In this document: positions 7,758 through 16,469 of the stretch, in pieces
Layout of the letters: each line of letters begins with the position of its first letter
Position numbering within the stretch: position 1 is the first letter of the stretch
Assembly (NCBI GenBank): GCA_038234815.1
Contig: JBBQSU010000039.1
Span: 1 to 26,121, forward strand
Source: JBBQSU01 sp038234815
Lineage (GTDB): Bacteria > Planctomycetota > Phycisphaerae > Tepidisphaerales > Tepidisphaeraceae
DNA length: 26,121 nucleotides
Direction of reading: 5' to 3'
Notes under the pieces: generated by a model
What the model was told of the DNA's origin: nothing
What the model saw: the letters and a program-made list of their open reading frames with translations, nothing else
Databases searched by the model: none
Position numbers and translations under genes: made by a program

Positions 7758-8194
7758 GGTTTGCCTCCGTCCTGGGTGGGGGATTTCGTGGTTTTGTCAC
7801 TCCGGCGGGCATTCACCTGATCAATAAGGCCATCAGGAATTTTGGGTAGAAGGCCAGTACCTTCTGTCTTCCAACCGAGCGAGTCAAACACGCGGTTCTC
7901 TCGGTCATACATCGCCGCCAGATCCTCCTGTGGGAGTGTGTCGTGCCCTTGCGTGGGCTGGAGGACGGGGCCATTGAAGGGCAGCGGGGTATCGGCGACG
8001 GCCGATCGCGGCTGATCCGAGTTAATGGCCGCGCGCTCGCGCAGACTCATATAGACCGCCACGCCGATGAGCACGGCCGCGGTGAACACGATGAGGCTGG
8101 GGACAAATATGCCGACCGTTTTGGCCGACACGTCGCCCACTTCGTAGCCGCGATCAATGCTCTGCTGCGATTCGTTCAGTGGTGTGGGTACCAT
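7754..8194 (-). CDS. Small one-helix membrane protein of the ACIII-caa3 operon, function unknown
   Basis: 146 residues. A polar N-terminus precedes one membrane helix (about 26-51, VGIFVPSLIVFTAAVLIGVA) and a periplasmic part of about 95 residues. Its recognisable stretch is AMYDRENRVFDSLGWKTEG followed by LLPKIPDGLIDQV. As I recall, similar segments (a short helix, a Gly-Trp pair, then an IP-containing turn and helix) occur in small proteins at this position in other ACIII operons. There is no Cys and no metal or heme motif. ATG 8194 is chosen because GAGGAAGGAAA precedes it; an upstream ATG has no such signal. It overlaps actF by 41 bases and sco by four. A role as assembly factor or small accessory subunit is inferred from position only. 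Confidence 0.85.
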   Translation of the reverse strand: MVPTPLNESQQSIDRGYEVGDVSAKTVGIFVPSLIVFTAAVLIGVAVYMSLRERAAINSDQPRSAVADTPLPFNGPVLQPTQGHDTLPQEDLAAMYDRENRVFDSLGWKTEGTGLLPKIPDGLIDQVNARRSDKTTKSPTQDGGKP

Positions 8195-9383
8195 GATTTC
8201 CTTCCTCGTAACCCTGCATCGAAACATCGTAGGCCGCCGGCACCAATGGCTGCCGCGACAAAATCATTAGATAAACCGCCAGCCAGATCCCGCCAAGCCC
8301 GAAGGGGGCAATAAAATCCAGCCAGTGAGCAGTGCCCGCGATGCGCGGTTCAGGGCTGGACGGCGCGATCATCCACAGCACGTCGACAATCCTCATCACC
8401 AGCACTAAAGCCGCGATTTTGGCCAGAGAACAGACGTCGCGCTTGGTCCTCTGCCTCAGCAGCATGAGGAATGGAACTGCAAAGTGCAGCAGAATGATGG
8501 AGATGCCGACCGGTTTCCATGCACCGATCGTGCGGTGATAGAACCAGACATTGTCTTCCTGGGAGTTGCCGGCCCAGATCACCAGGTATTGGAAAAAGGA
8601 AACGTAAGCCCACATGACGACGGCGGCCAGGAACAAGTTGCCCAGATCCTGCAACCGATCCGCGCTAATGATTCGGGCCAGCGACGGTTTATTACGCAGC
8701 CGTGCTAGGACCAGAATCATCACACAAAGGCCTGTCACTGCCTGAGCCAGCACCGTCATTGCGCCGAACGTGCTGGAGAACCAGTCCACCTCGCGGGCAC
8801 AAATCCAATCAACCGAGGCGATGAACATTGTGAAGAAATAAAGGATCAGGCCGACGACGCTCCAGTTATGCATTTTGCTCAGCAGGCGGGCGTCACCGGT
8901 GCGGTCGTGCTGGACTGATAGGGTGCGCAATCGCCAGGCGAGGAGACTCCACAGGATCAGGAAGGCAAAGGACCGTTCGAATACTCCGCGGGCGCTCATG
9001 AAATGCTCGCGGTGCTGCAGCAAGGCGCTGTGAGCAATGCGCTCCGGGTCGGCCCAGGGCCAGACATATTTTGCGCCCAGCACCAGCGGAATGAATAGCA
9101 GCGTCAGGATGGGGAGCGTCATAGCGGCCGACTCGCCGGAACGCCGAATCATGAATCCCCAGCCTCCGCCGGTCATGTGGTGGAGCATCACGATGCCTAG
9201 CGCTCCCATTGCTACGCCGAGACAGACGAACCACGCGAACAGATACGCTCGGAAAAAGGGTTCAGGCTCGTGCAGGCCGAAAACGACGCTGACGCCGAGA
9301 ACTAGGACACCGACCAGGGCCGCAAGTTTTGCCGGCGAAGCCGACGCAAAATCGCCGGTATCGATTTGAGGTGAAGAGGTCAT
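8154..9383 (-). CDS. actF: Alternative complex III subunit ActF
   Basis: 409 residues with about ten hydrophobic segments. The segment FFRAYLFAWFVCLGVAMGAL followed by LHHMTGGGWG (about 42-77) is characteristic of ActF. A later segment (about 248-275, VMWAYVSFFQYLVIWAGN) also fits. ActF is an integral membrane subunit distantly related to ActC. It binds no cofactor, and in ACIII structures it forms part of the membrane arm with a possible proton path. The start shares ATGA with the actE stop (9383-9380). The end is extended by a polar tail (GNHGTHTTERIAAEH) that overlaps the next gene by 41 bases. Confidence 0.93.
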   Translation of the reverse strand: MTSSPQIDTGDFASASPAKLAALVGVLVLGVSVVFGLHEPEPFFRAYLFAWFVCLGVAMGALGIVMLHHMTGGGWGFMIRRSGESAAMTLPILTLLFIPLVLGAKYVWPWADPERIAHSALLQHREHFMSARGVFERSFAFLILWSLLAWRLRTLSVQHDRTGDARLLSKMHNWSVVGLILYFFTMFIASVDWICAREVDWFSSTFGAMTVLAQAVTGLCVMILVLARLRNKPSLARIISADRLQDLGNLFLAAVVMWAYVSFFQYLVIWAGNSQEDNVWFYHRTIGAWKPVGISIILLHFAVPFLMLLRQRTKRDVCSLAKIAALVLVMRIVDVLWMIAPSSPEPRIAGTAHWLDFIAPFGLGGIWLAVYLMILSRQPLVPAAYDVSMQGYEEGNHGTHTTERIAAEH

Positions 9384-10003
9384 CGCGCGCCTCCTTTCGG
9401 GGTATCGCCGCCAGCCACAAGCGCCGCGCGAGTGGTATCAGAAGTGGTCAGGCCAGGGGCATCGGGGGCTGCCTGCAATATACGGACGTAGGCGACAATC
9501 GCCCAGCGGTCGGCCGGGGCGACCCGATCGCCGTAGCCAAACATCGCGCCGAAGCCATGAGAGATCACGTCGAAAAAGTGCCCGTCGTCCACATTATTCA
9601 ACCGCGGGACGTGAAACGATGGCGGGCGCGGCATCCCCCGCTGCACGATCATGCCTTCGCCGTTGCCCAGTCGACCATGGCAGGGGGCGCAGAAAATCGT
9701 AAATTGCGACTGCCCCCGATCGACGATTTCGCGCGTGACCGGAAACGGCATGCTCCTCGGTGTGGGCGCAAGATTTTCCAATCCCCCGCGACCGGTAGAT
9801 CGCGTTTGCGTGTACGGCTGTTCGGGAAATTGATGCGGCACAACGCCGGCCACCAAGGGGCGGGCACTGGCACCATTTTCATAAAATTCGCTCTTGTCCA
9901 TCGTGTCGTTCTTCCGCTGGTCGCCCATATCGGAAACAGGATCCCCGCAGCCGCCGAGCAGCGCAAGCGTCAGAAACAGCAAGCAGGTAACTGGGAATTT
10001 CAT
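9380..10003 (-). CDS. actE: Alternative complex III subunit ActE, monoheme cytochrome c lipoprotein
   Basis: 207 residues. The signal peptide ends in a lipobox, LALLGGC (Cys19), predicting a lipid-anchored periplasmic protein. A single heme site CAPCH (105-109) and a probable axial Met154 in AMFGYGDRV precede ADRWAIVAYVRILQ, the closing helix of class I cytochromes c. In ACIII this subunit takes electrons from the Fe-S/heme chain and hands them on, here probably to the heme c of CoxB. The start ATG 10003 follows GGAGG by seven bases and overlaps the actD stop as ATGA. The frame extends upstream without a stop, but that part is antisense-like and carries no signal peptide. Confidence 0.95.
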   Translation of the reverse strand: MKFPVTCLLFLTLALLGGCGDPVSDMGDQRKNDTMDKSEFYENGASARPLVAGVVPHQFPEQPYTQTRSTGRGGLENLAPTPRSMPFPVTREIVDRGQSQFTIFCAPCHGRLGNGEGMIVQRGMPRPPSFHVPRLNNVDDGHFFDVISHGFGAMFGYGDRVAPADRWAIVAYVRILQAAPDAPGLTTSDTTRAALVAGGDTPKGGAR

Positions 10004-10554
10004 TTCGGCACCTCCATCACGGCCATGGGGGCCAGCGATTCGAGAAGCTGACGGGTTTCGATCATGTCGAACTTCGGATCCGTCGATTCGATGCACAGAA
10101 AAAACCGGTCCTGACTGGCGCGAGCGAACGAATCAAGACGGAACATGGGGTGATAGGGCTGAGGCAAGCCGTTGAGCGCGAACATGCTAAGCACGCCGCT
10201 CACACCGGCCATGAGGATGGCGCACTCGAAAGTAATCGGAATCCACATTGGCCAACTGTTCATGGGCCTTCCGCCGATATTCCAGGGATAGTGGATGACG
10301 TTGGCGAAGTATTGCATGCCGAATCCGCCGACTGCGCCCAGCAGGGCGCCGATGCCGACGATCGGCGCGATGTACGTACGCTTCGAGCCAAGAATTTCGG
10401 GAAGTTCGACGATGGCGATCGGCGTATAAGCCTCGGCATCGGAATATCCGGCGGCCATGACCTTGCGCGCGGCATCCACAATCGCCTCGGGTGAGTCGAA
10501 CTCGGCAGCCAGACCGAAAAGGGGTTGGTCCTTTGCTTTGGTTTCAGCGGACAC
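10000..10554 (-). CDS. actD: Alternative complex III subunit ActD (DUF3341)
   Basis: 184 residues. A soluble N-terminal part, opening with QPLFGLAAEFDSPEAIVDAA and containing AGYSDAEAYTPIAI, precedes two membrane helices (about 77-99 and 115-140). Between them lies the NIGGRPMNSWPMWIPITFEC stretch diagnostic of the DUF3341 family. A C-terminal cytoplasmic part follows. ActD carries no cofactor and joins ActC in the membrane arm. The start is most likely GTG 10554, with GGAG about seven bases upstream and conserved residues soon after it; an upstream ATG at 10593 would add 13 poorly fitting residues. The gene overlaps the actC end by 11 bases and shares ATGA with actE. Confidence 0.92.
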   Translation of the reverse strand: MSAETKAKDQPLFGLAAEFDSPEAIVDAARKVMAAGYSDAEAYTPIAIVELPEILGSKRTYIAPIVGIGALLGAVGGFGMQYFANVIHYPWNIGGRPMNSWPMWIPITFECAILMAGVSGVLSMFALNGLPQPYHPMFRLDSFARASQDRFFLCIESTDPKFDMIETRQLLESLAPMAVMEVPK

Positions 10555-11956
10555 GTCGAGGCTCCATGTTCTGCATGGGGACGGTGCCACCATGCGTCTC
10601 GTGAACCAGTTCGCGGGTTTCGGCCATGGCGATGGCCGGCAGCACGCGGACGAACATCAGGATCAACAACAAGAAGAATCCGATCGTGCCGGCGAAAACC
10701 GTGATGTCCCAGACGGTGGGGTAATACATGCCCCAGCTCGACGGGATAAAATCGCGGGCAAGCGAGATGATGATGATGACGTAGCGCTCGAGCCACATGC
10801 CGACATTCACGACGATGGCAAGCGTCCAGACGAGATAAAGATTATTGCGGATCGACTGAAACCAGAGCAATTGCGGGATAACCACATTGCAAGTAATCAA
10901 GAGCCAGAAAGCGACCGCGTAGTTGCCGAAGAAGCGGTTGTAGCTCAGGTACGATTCGTAGACGCTCCCGCTATACCAGCTCATGTAGATTTCCGCAGCA
11001 TATCCGTAGGCCACGATCATGCCGGTCACCAGCATCAGCTTGCAGCAATTGTTGACATGCCGGAGGGTGATGAGATTTTCCAGTTTGAACGCCTTGCGCA
11101 TGGGGATGATGAGCGTCAGCACCATGGCAAAGCCGCTGAAGATCGCCCCGGCGACGAAATAGGGTGGGAAAATCGTTGAGTGCCAGCCGGGCACGAGGGA
11201 TTGGGCGAAGTCCATACCCACGATGCTGTGGACGCTCACCACCAGCGGAGCGGCGATGCCGGCCAGCAATAGATAGGCCGCATGATAGCGCTGCCAGTGG
11301 CGACTGGCCCCACGCCAGCCCAGTGCCAGGATGGCATAAATCCGCCAAACGATGGGATTGGTCGCGCGGTCGCGCATGGTGGCTAGGTCGGGCACAAGAC
11401 CCACGTACCAAAACAGCAGCGAGATCAGCCCGTAAGTTGAGACCGCGAAAACGTCCCATACCAAAGCGCTTCTGAACTGCGGCCACAAGCCCATCGAATT
11501 GGGATAGGGCATGAGCCAATAGAAGAATTTGTATCGCCCGAGATGCAGCAGCGGAAACATGCCGGCGCACGCCACGGCGAACAGCGTCATGGCCTCGGCA
11601 AACCGATTGATGCTCGTCCGCCAGTCCTGACGCATCAGCAGCAACATGGCACTGATAAAGGTCCCGGCGTGGCCGATGCCGATCCACCAGACGAAGTTGA
11701 TAATGGCGAAACCCCAAGCCACGGGCACATTGATGCCCCACACACCGACGCCCTTCAGCAGCAGATAACCGATCGAACCGGTCAGCATCATCACCAGCAG
11801 CATGGTGATGCCTACGCCGGCCATCCACGCTTTGCCGAAGGGACGCTTGAGCACCACGTCGCTCACCTGATCGGTGACCGAGGCATAAGTCACGCCAGGG
11901 TAAATTACCGGCGGATTGACCGTCTGCATCGTGGCATCGTGCGGAATACTGCTCAT
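10544..11956 (-). CDS. actC: Alternative complex III subunit ActC, NrfD/PsrC-like quinol-oxidising membrane protein
   Basis: 470 residues with about ten membrane helices of the NrfD/PsrC type. Conserved-looking segments are WWIGIGHAGTFISAMLLL with its His, FPLLHLGR, and SVHSIVGMDFAQS with a His and Asp. Residues of this kind line the quinol site near the periplasmic face in ACIII structures. The subunit oxidises menaquinol or ubiquinol and passes electrons to the Fe-S protein ActB. The start ATG 11956 shares ATGA with the actB stop and has GAGAGGAG upstream. The frame is open for 65 more codons upstream, but that stretch lies inside actB and is Arg/Gln-rich shadow. Confidence 0.95.
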   Translation of the reverse strand: MSSIPHDATMQTVNPPVIYPGVTYASVTDQVSDVVLKRPFGKAWMAGVGITMLLVMMLTGSIGYLLLKGVGVWGINVPVAWGFAIINFVWWIGIGHAGTFISAMLLLMRQDWRTSINRFAEAMTLFAVACAGMFPLLHLGRYKFFYWLMPYPNSMGLWPQFRSALVWDVFAVSTYGLISLLFWYVGLVPDLATMRDRATNPIVWRIYAILALGWRGASRHWQRYHAAYLLLAGIAAPLVVSVHSIVGMDFAQSLVPGWHSTIFPPYFVAGAIFSGFAMVLTLIIPMRKAFKLENLITLRHVNNCCKLMLVTGMIVAYGYAAEIYMSWYSGSVYESYLSYNRFFGNYAVAFWLLITCNVVIPQLLWFQSIRNNLYLVWTLAIVVNVGMWLERYVIIIISLARDFIPSSWGMYYPTVWDITVFAGTIGFFLLLILMFVRVLPAIAMAETRELVHETHGGTVPMQNMEPRRVR

Positions 11957-14900
11957 GCCTCTCCTCTCGAGTGTGCGCCTTCGAGCGCCGGATTCGGATT
12001 GCGAACCCGCGCCATGTAGCTCGTCCGCGGTTTTGTCGTCAGCTCCCGGAGCAACGTGTAATCCAGCGGTTCGTCCTTCAGCGTTTTGACCTTCGTGGGC
12101 TGGCCGCCGACGTTGAGGATGCTGCCGAAGACGATCGCCTGGGTTGGGCAAGCCTGCTGGCAGGCGGTTTGCATCCCTTCGACAATCTCGTGCTCACGCT
12201 TGCGACCTTCTTCTCGCATGGCGGTCTTTTGATTCTCGTCACTCAGAGCACGAATACGCTCCTCGATATTGACCAGGGCCACTTCGGCTTCGATGCGAGT
12301 GTTCTGAATCCGCTGGACGCAGTAAGTGCATTTCTCCATCACTCCGCGCGTGCGAACCGTCACTTCGGGATTGGCCAACATCTTCTGCTGCGGGGTTTCG
12401 CGGTGGATATTGAAGTCAAAGAAATTGAACCGCCGGACCTTATAGGCGCAGTTATTTGAACAATAGCGCGTGCCGACACAGCGGTTGTAGGTCATCTGGT
12501 TCAGACCCTCGGCGCTATGCGACGTGGCACCCACCGGACAGACATACTCACACGACGCATTTTCGCAGTGCTGACAAGGTACGGGTTGATGCACGACAAG
12601 TGGAGATTCGCTGGCGGAGTCGAAATAATCGTCGATCCGAATCCAGTGCATCTCCCGCTGTTTTTCCACCTGGTCTTTGCCGACCACCGGGATATTGTTT
12701 TCCGCCTGACAGGCTACCAGGCAGGCGTTGCAGCCCATGCACGCCGTCTGATCAATTGACATGCCCCACTGGTATCCCTTGCTGTAATCCCATTCGGGAT
12801 AAAGCGATAAGAGCGGGCGTTTCTCGCGTTCGCCGCCGAGTTCTTCGACGATCTTTGGCTGGGCTTTGAACTCGCCCAGCGAGACCACCCGGACCAGCCG
12901 GCGATTGCCCACCTCTTTCTCCGCTTCCGACGTTTGCGGCGTGACGATGGCGTGGGGTTTCAGCGCCTTGCCCGACGACGTCGTCGGGGTGGTTGGCCCA
13001 CCCATCGCATGGTGATTGTGGGTTCGCACCAATTTATAAGCTTTGCCGGTGCGGGCCACATCCACATTTGCAGAGAAGCCGGAGGCGTCGCTGAAGCGGA
13101 TGGGATAGACATTCACACCGTGCGTGTCACCCAGGCCGGTATCTGTCGTGTTCGATCTGCGCGGGCCGCGGCCATAGCCCAGGTGCAAAGTGATGACACC
13201 ATCGGGCAAGCCCGGCAGGAGCGCGACGGGGAGCTCAGCCGACTGGTTGCGCACGGTGACCTTCACCACGTCGTCGCCGGCCAACCCGAGTCGCGTGGCG
13301 GTCGCGGGATCGAGCAGGGCTGCATTATCCCAAACGAGCTTGCTGAACGGTCGCGGGCATTCCATCAGCCACGTGTTGCCCGCAAACGTGCCGTCCCAGA
13401 CTGAATAATCCGGGCGGAACACGATATCGATAGCTGCCGGATTGGCCGAGCCTTGTAGATTTGACAAATCGGGCTTGCCGCAACTGGCAGAGATCAGTGA
13501 GCTTGCCGAACCCGCGACGACGCCGGTGTTGAGCGTCGCCTGCCACCAGCCTTCAAAATCTTTGGTGCCCGCCGCCTTTTGCCAATAAGACCGAACTATT
13601 TCGTAACCATTGGCCTGAACCTGCCCGATTAACCGGCCGAGGAATTCTGCGATCGATTGGCCGCCATAAAGTGGACTGATAAGGGGCTGGATGATCGTCG
13701 CGGTGCCGTCATGCGCGCGAACGTCGCCCCAGGCTTCAAGGTAGTGCGCTTCCGGCAAATGCCACTGACAAAGGAACGCGGTTTCATTTGAATAAACGCC
13801 CAGATGCGCAGTGAAGTGCGAAGAGGAATCATCGGTCTGCCTATCGGTGGACATGGCGCGAAGCGCGCCGGCAAAATCGACCTCGGCCGGCGCGTTCATC
13901 GCGGGATTTCCGCCGAGGATCAGCAGGGTATCCACTTTTCCGCCGGTCATGTCATCAGCCAGCGATTTTAAGCTGCGCGACGCGTCGCCGACGCCGAATT
14001 CGGTCGATTCGCTCAGCAGCACAGTCTTTCCAAGATTGCCCAGCGCTTCGTTAATCGCCATGGCCAAGGCATGGACCACCGGTGGTTGGCTCTCGCCGAC
14101 GACGATCAGAGACGTGCCTTTCTGGCTTTTGAGGTCCTCGGCGACGGCCTTCACCCATCGAGCCGAAGCAGCATCCAGGCCCACTGCGCTGACGCCCGCG
14201 ACCCCGATCTCGGCCGCAATCGCTTGCGCCAGCATCGCAACGTTCGCAGGCCGAATCGGCAGGCGATGATCGGCCATCGAGCCGGTAATCGAAAACGTGC
14301 TCTCGGCTACATACAGCCGGTTCATCTCCAGCTGGCTCACGCGCACCCGGCGGGCGTTCATAAATTCGCGGGCGTAACGCAGACTGGCCAGATCATCAAA
14401 AAGGAAATCCGAGTCGAGCGAGAGAATGACCCGAGCCGGCTTAAGGTCAAAATGCACGCTGAGAGGCTTACCAAACGCCAGCACGTTCCCGGCCCTGCGG
14501 TTGGCGCGATCCATGGGATCGTAAGTATGCCAGCGGGCTTTGGGATACTTCCTTTGCACCGACTGGATCAAATCAATAAGGGATGGTGATGTGATTGTGC
14601 CACTCAGGAAACGCAACCCCTCGCCATCGACTTTGGATAGCGTTTCGAGGCGCGCTCCCAGAGCTGCCCAGAAGGTTGAAGCATCCACTCCCGTGCCGGC
14701 GCGTGTGGGTGTTTGCGATCGGGCGGGGTCGTAAATGTCGAGGATGGACGCCTGAAGAAACACGTCGGTCCCGCCAAGCGTTGATGGGTGCTGTGGATTG
14801 CCTTCGATTTTGATCGGCCGGCCTTCGCGGCTGGTGACCAGTACGCCTTTGCCATAGCCATTGAGGGGCATGGCACTGGCGAAAATAACGGGCTTGCCTG

Positions 14901-15135
14901 GCTGAACGCCCTCGGGCGCCTGCACATACGGGACGATCTTTTCGTCGGTCGGCCGATCGTTGCAACCTGCCCCGGCCAAGCCGGCCAGGGCCATCGAGGC
15001 TGCCATACGCTGCATGAATGATCGCCGGGTCAGGCCGTCGGCCAGCTCGGGCATCTCGTCGGCATCGGGCGCAAACTCGTCCCAGGCTCGGAGCGGTTGT
15101 TCGTCAAGTTCGATGGGATCATTTTGGTCGTGCAT
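11953..15135 (-). CDS. actB: Alternative complex III subunit ActB, molybdopterin-oxidoreductase-like plus Fe-S domains, Tat substrate
   Basis: 1060 residues. A twin-arginine signal (LTRRSFMQRMAASMALAGL) with a possible lipobox AGAGC near residue 59 sends the folded protein to the periplasm. Residues about 60-700 resemble the catalytic subunit of complex iron-sulfur molybdoenzymes; ActB proteins are known to lack the molybdenum cofactor. From about 795 comes a ferredoxin-like domain with CMGCNACLVAC, CQHCENASCEYVC, CVGTRYCSNNC, CTYC (about 933) and CQQAC (about 992). That is enough ligands for the four clusters of the family. Electrons from quinol at ActC pass through these clusters to the hemes. 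ATG 15135 is chosen because TAGGA lies three bases upstream and it sits five bases after the actA stop; an ATG nine codons earlier would overlap actA. Confidence 0.96.
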   Translation of the reverse strand: MHDQNDPIELDEQPLRAWDEFAPDADEMPELADGLTRRSFMQRMAASMALAGLAGAGCNDRPTDEKIVPYVQAPEGVQPGKPVIFASAMPLNGYGKGVLVTSREGRPIKIEGNPQHPSTLGGTDVFLQASILDIYDPARSQTPTRAGTGVDASTFWAALGARLETLSKVDGEGLRFLSGTITSPSLIDLIQSVQRKYPKARWHTYDPMDRANRRAGNVLAFGKPLSVHFDLKPARVILSLDSDFLFDDLASLRYAREFMNARRVRVSQLEMNRLYVAESTFSITGSMADHRLPIRPANVAMLAQAIAAEIGVAGVSAVGLDAASARWVKAVAEDLKSQKGTSLIVVGESQPPVVHALAMAINEALGNLGKTVLLSESTEFGVGDASRSLKSLADDMTGGKVDTLLILGGNPAMNAPAEVDFAGALRAMSTDRQTDDSSSHFTAHLGVYSNETAFLCQWHLPEAHYLEAWGDVRAHDGTATIIQPLISPLYGGQSIAEFLGRLIGQVQANGYEIVRSYWQKAAGTKDFEGWWQATLNTGVVAGSASSLISASCGKPDLSNLQGSANPAAIDIVFRPDYSVWDGTFAGNTWLMECPRPFSKLVWDNAALLDPATATRLGLAGDDVVKVTVRNQSAELPVALLPGLPDGVITLHLGYGRGPRRSNTTDTGLGDTHGVNVYPIRFSDASGFSANVDVARTGKAYKLVRTHNHHAMGGPTTPTTSSGKALKPHAIVTPQTSEAEKEVGNRRLVRVVSLGEFKAQPKIVEELGGEREKRPLLSLYPEWDYSKGYQWGMSIDQTACMGCNACLVACQAENNIPVVGKDQVEKQREMHWIRIDDYFDSASESPLVVHQPVPCQHCENASCEYVCPVGATSHSAEGLNQMTYNRCVGTRYCSNNCAYKVRRFNFFDFNIHRETPQQKMLANPEVTVRTRGVMEKCTYCVQRIQNTRIEAEVALVNIEERIRALSDENQKTAMREEGRKREHEIVEGMQTACQQACPTQAIVFGSILNVGGQPTKVKTLKDEPLDYTLLRELTTKPRTSYMARVRNPNPALEGAHSRGEA

Positions 15136-15140
15136 TTGTC

Positions 15141-15800
15141 CTACCGATGACAGGTTGTGCAATCCGTTAGTTCGCGGACGGATCGAACGTGATACCGTTC
15201 AGCCAAATCCTTGCCGACCTCGGCCTGGTTGGCCGGGAAGGTGTATTTCATATTGAAAGCCTCGTCACGCGGACGAAGGTTTTTCTCGGGATTGCGGTGG
15301 CAGTCGAGGCACCAGCCCATTTGCAGCGTCGAGTGCTGGCGCATGAGGGGCATCTCATCGACCGGGCCGTGGCAGGTGGAGCATCCCACGCCTTTGTTGA
15401 CGTGAATTTCGTGGTTGAAGAAAACGTAATCGGGCAGGCGATGCACGCGGTTCCACTGGATCGGCTTATCCTGCTGCCAGCTATCGCGCACGGGTTGAAG
15501 CAGGCCGGCATTGGTCCACAACTGACTGTGACAGGTCATGCAGGTTTTGGTTGGAGGGATGCCGGCGAACGAGGAATCAGAAACGGAAGTGTGACAGTAA
15601 CGGCAATCGACACCCAGTCCTTTGACGTGGTGCTCGTGACTGAAGGGTACCGGCTGATCGACATAAACGTCCTGAGCTGTGGCATAGGGAGATTGCTGGA
15701 GTTGCCAGATACAGAAACCGATTAATCCTGCGAGAAGGGGGGCACCTAGAACTAGCACACGGGCAATGTGATTCGAACGCGGATGGAAATGCCTGGCCAT
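15141..15800 (-). CDS. actA: Alternative complex III subunit ActA, pentaheme cytochrome c
   Basis: 219 residues. One N-terminal membrane helix (about 13-33, VLVLGAPLLAGLIGFCIW) anchors a periplasmic domain with five CXXCH sites: CRYCH (66), CMTCH (87), CSTCH (140), CLDCH (164) and CTTCH near the end. Several separate His residues (HEHH, HEIH, HST) can act as distal axial ligands. ActA is the multiheme subunit of ACIII and joins the Fe-S protein to the electron exit. The start ATG 15800 is preceded by AGGGA seven bases upstream. It is the first gene of the operon, and the regulatory region to its right is described separately. Confidence 0.96.
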   Translation of the reverse strand: MARHFHPRSNHIARVLVLGAPLLAGLIGFCIWQLQQSPYATAQDVYVDQPVPFSHEHHVKGLGVDCRYCHTSVSDSSFAGIPPTKTCMTCHSQLWTNAGLLQPVRDSWQQDKPIQWNRVHRLPDYVFFNHEIHVNKGVGCSTCHGPVDEMPLMRQHSTLQMGWCLDCHRNPEKNLRPRDEAFNMKYTFPANQAEVGKDLAERYHVRSVRELTDCTTCHR

Positions 15801-15873
15801 CGGTTTATCCCTGGGCGTCCACTTTGGATGCCGGACACGCGAAAACTCGCTTTACAACGCACCGCTCGTTTTT

Positions 15874-15914
15874 CCGATCACCCGGCGTCAAACATCAGCC
15901 TCCCGGGTGATCGG
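15874..15914 (-). repeat. Perfect 12-bp inverted repeat in the actA leader
   Basis: Arms CCGATCACCCGG (15874-15885) and CCGGGTGATCGG (15903-15914) are perfect complements separated by 17 bases, 74-114 bases upstream of the actA ATG. On the minus strand the hairpin is followed by AAAAACGAGC, not a T-tract, so it is not an ordinary terminator for the operon. It may be a leader hairpin affecting mRNA stability or a two-half-site protein operator. The repeat itself is certain; the role is not. Confidence 0.7.
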
Positions 15915-15955
15915 CATCGAAATCACACAGAGTCTATGCGGATCGATGGGGGGCT

Positions 15956-15984
15956 TTTCTAGCTTATGGTTGGCGGGCTGTCGA
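15956..15984 (-). promoter_or_regulatory. Candidate sigma70-type promoter of the ACIII-caa3 operon
   Basis: On the minus strand, TCGACA (15984-15979; five of six matches to TTGACA) is followed after exactly 17 bases by TAGAAA (15961-15956; four of six to TATAAT). Transcription would start near 15949, leaving a leader of about 150 bases that contains the 12-bp inverted repeat. Planctomycete promoters often match the E. coli consensus poorly, so this is tentative. Confidence 0.3.
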
Positions 15985-16382
15985 GTAGGGGGCAACCCGG
16001 TGCGCGCGATTTGGTCCTCAGAACGCCACCGCACCGGATAAGCGGATGCGAAATCAGACGCTTAACCCATGACTTCAGCGATACTTCGGCGATCGAACTA
16101 ACCCCTGAACTGTGTGTGATACCGAGGGCATTTACAAAGTTGCTGCGATGGCCACGCCGCCCGGAAATACCGAGGCAAATCCGATCGGGAAGAGAATCCA
16201 ACGGAGGCTTGTCAGCGCCTGTGGAAGGATATCCCGGACAAGGGCAATGCAGGTCCGCGAAGTAGAAAGGGGAGCAACGAATACGATGATCGCATCCGAT
16301 ATAATCATTTGCAAAATTCGCTTGGAATTATTTCCTGACTGTCGATTAAGTGCGGTTGGAATGGTATCCCCGCACAAACGAC

Positions 16383-16410
16383 ACGGCCCGGGACGCCTTG
16401 CCCGGGCCGT
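16383..16410 (-). terminator. Probable ftsH terminator hairpin
   Basis: A perfect GC-rich stem, ACGGCCCGGG with CCCGGGCCGT, has an eight-base loop and lies 60 bases after the ftsH stop. The minus-strand continuation (GTGTCGTTTGTG) is only moderately T-rich, so termination may be partial. The position and strong stem fit the end of the ftsH transcript. Confidence 0.6.
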
Positions 16411-16469
16411 ATCGTTGATTGACGAATTGATTATATTCAAATAACCGATCGCAATGGATTCTCCGGGAA

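Larger units (their letters stand above)
15801..16469 (-). other. Intergenic region between ftsH and actA
   Basis: 669 bases with no gene I can support. It holds the leader and probable promoter of the respiratory operon, a 12-bp inverted repeat and the hairpin that probably ends ftsH transcription. The stretch 15985-16380 shows no repeat or structured RNA that I recognise. Open frames of 80-113 codons exist on both strands but lack ribosome binding sites and family features. Confidence 0.6.

Noticed and set aside
16112..16444. Plus-strand open frame of 110 codons in the ftsH-actA gap
   Set aside because: It reads through the ftsH terminator hairpin; the only purine-rich stretch is too far from an internal ATG, and the product has no recognisable domain.
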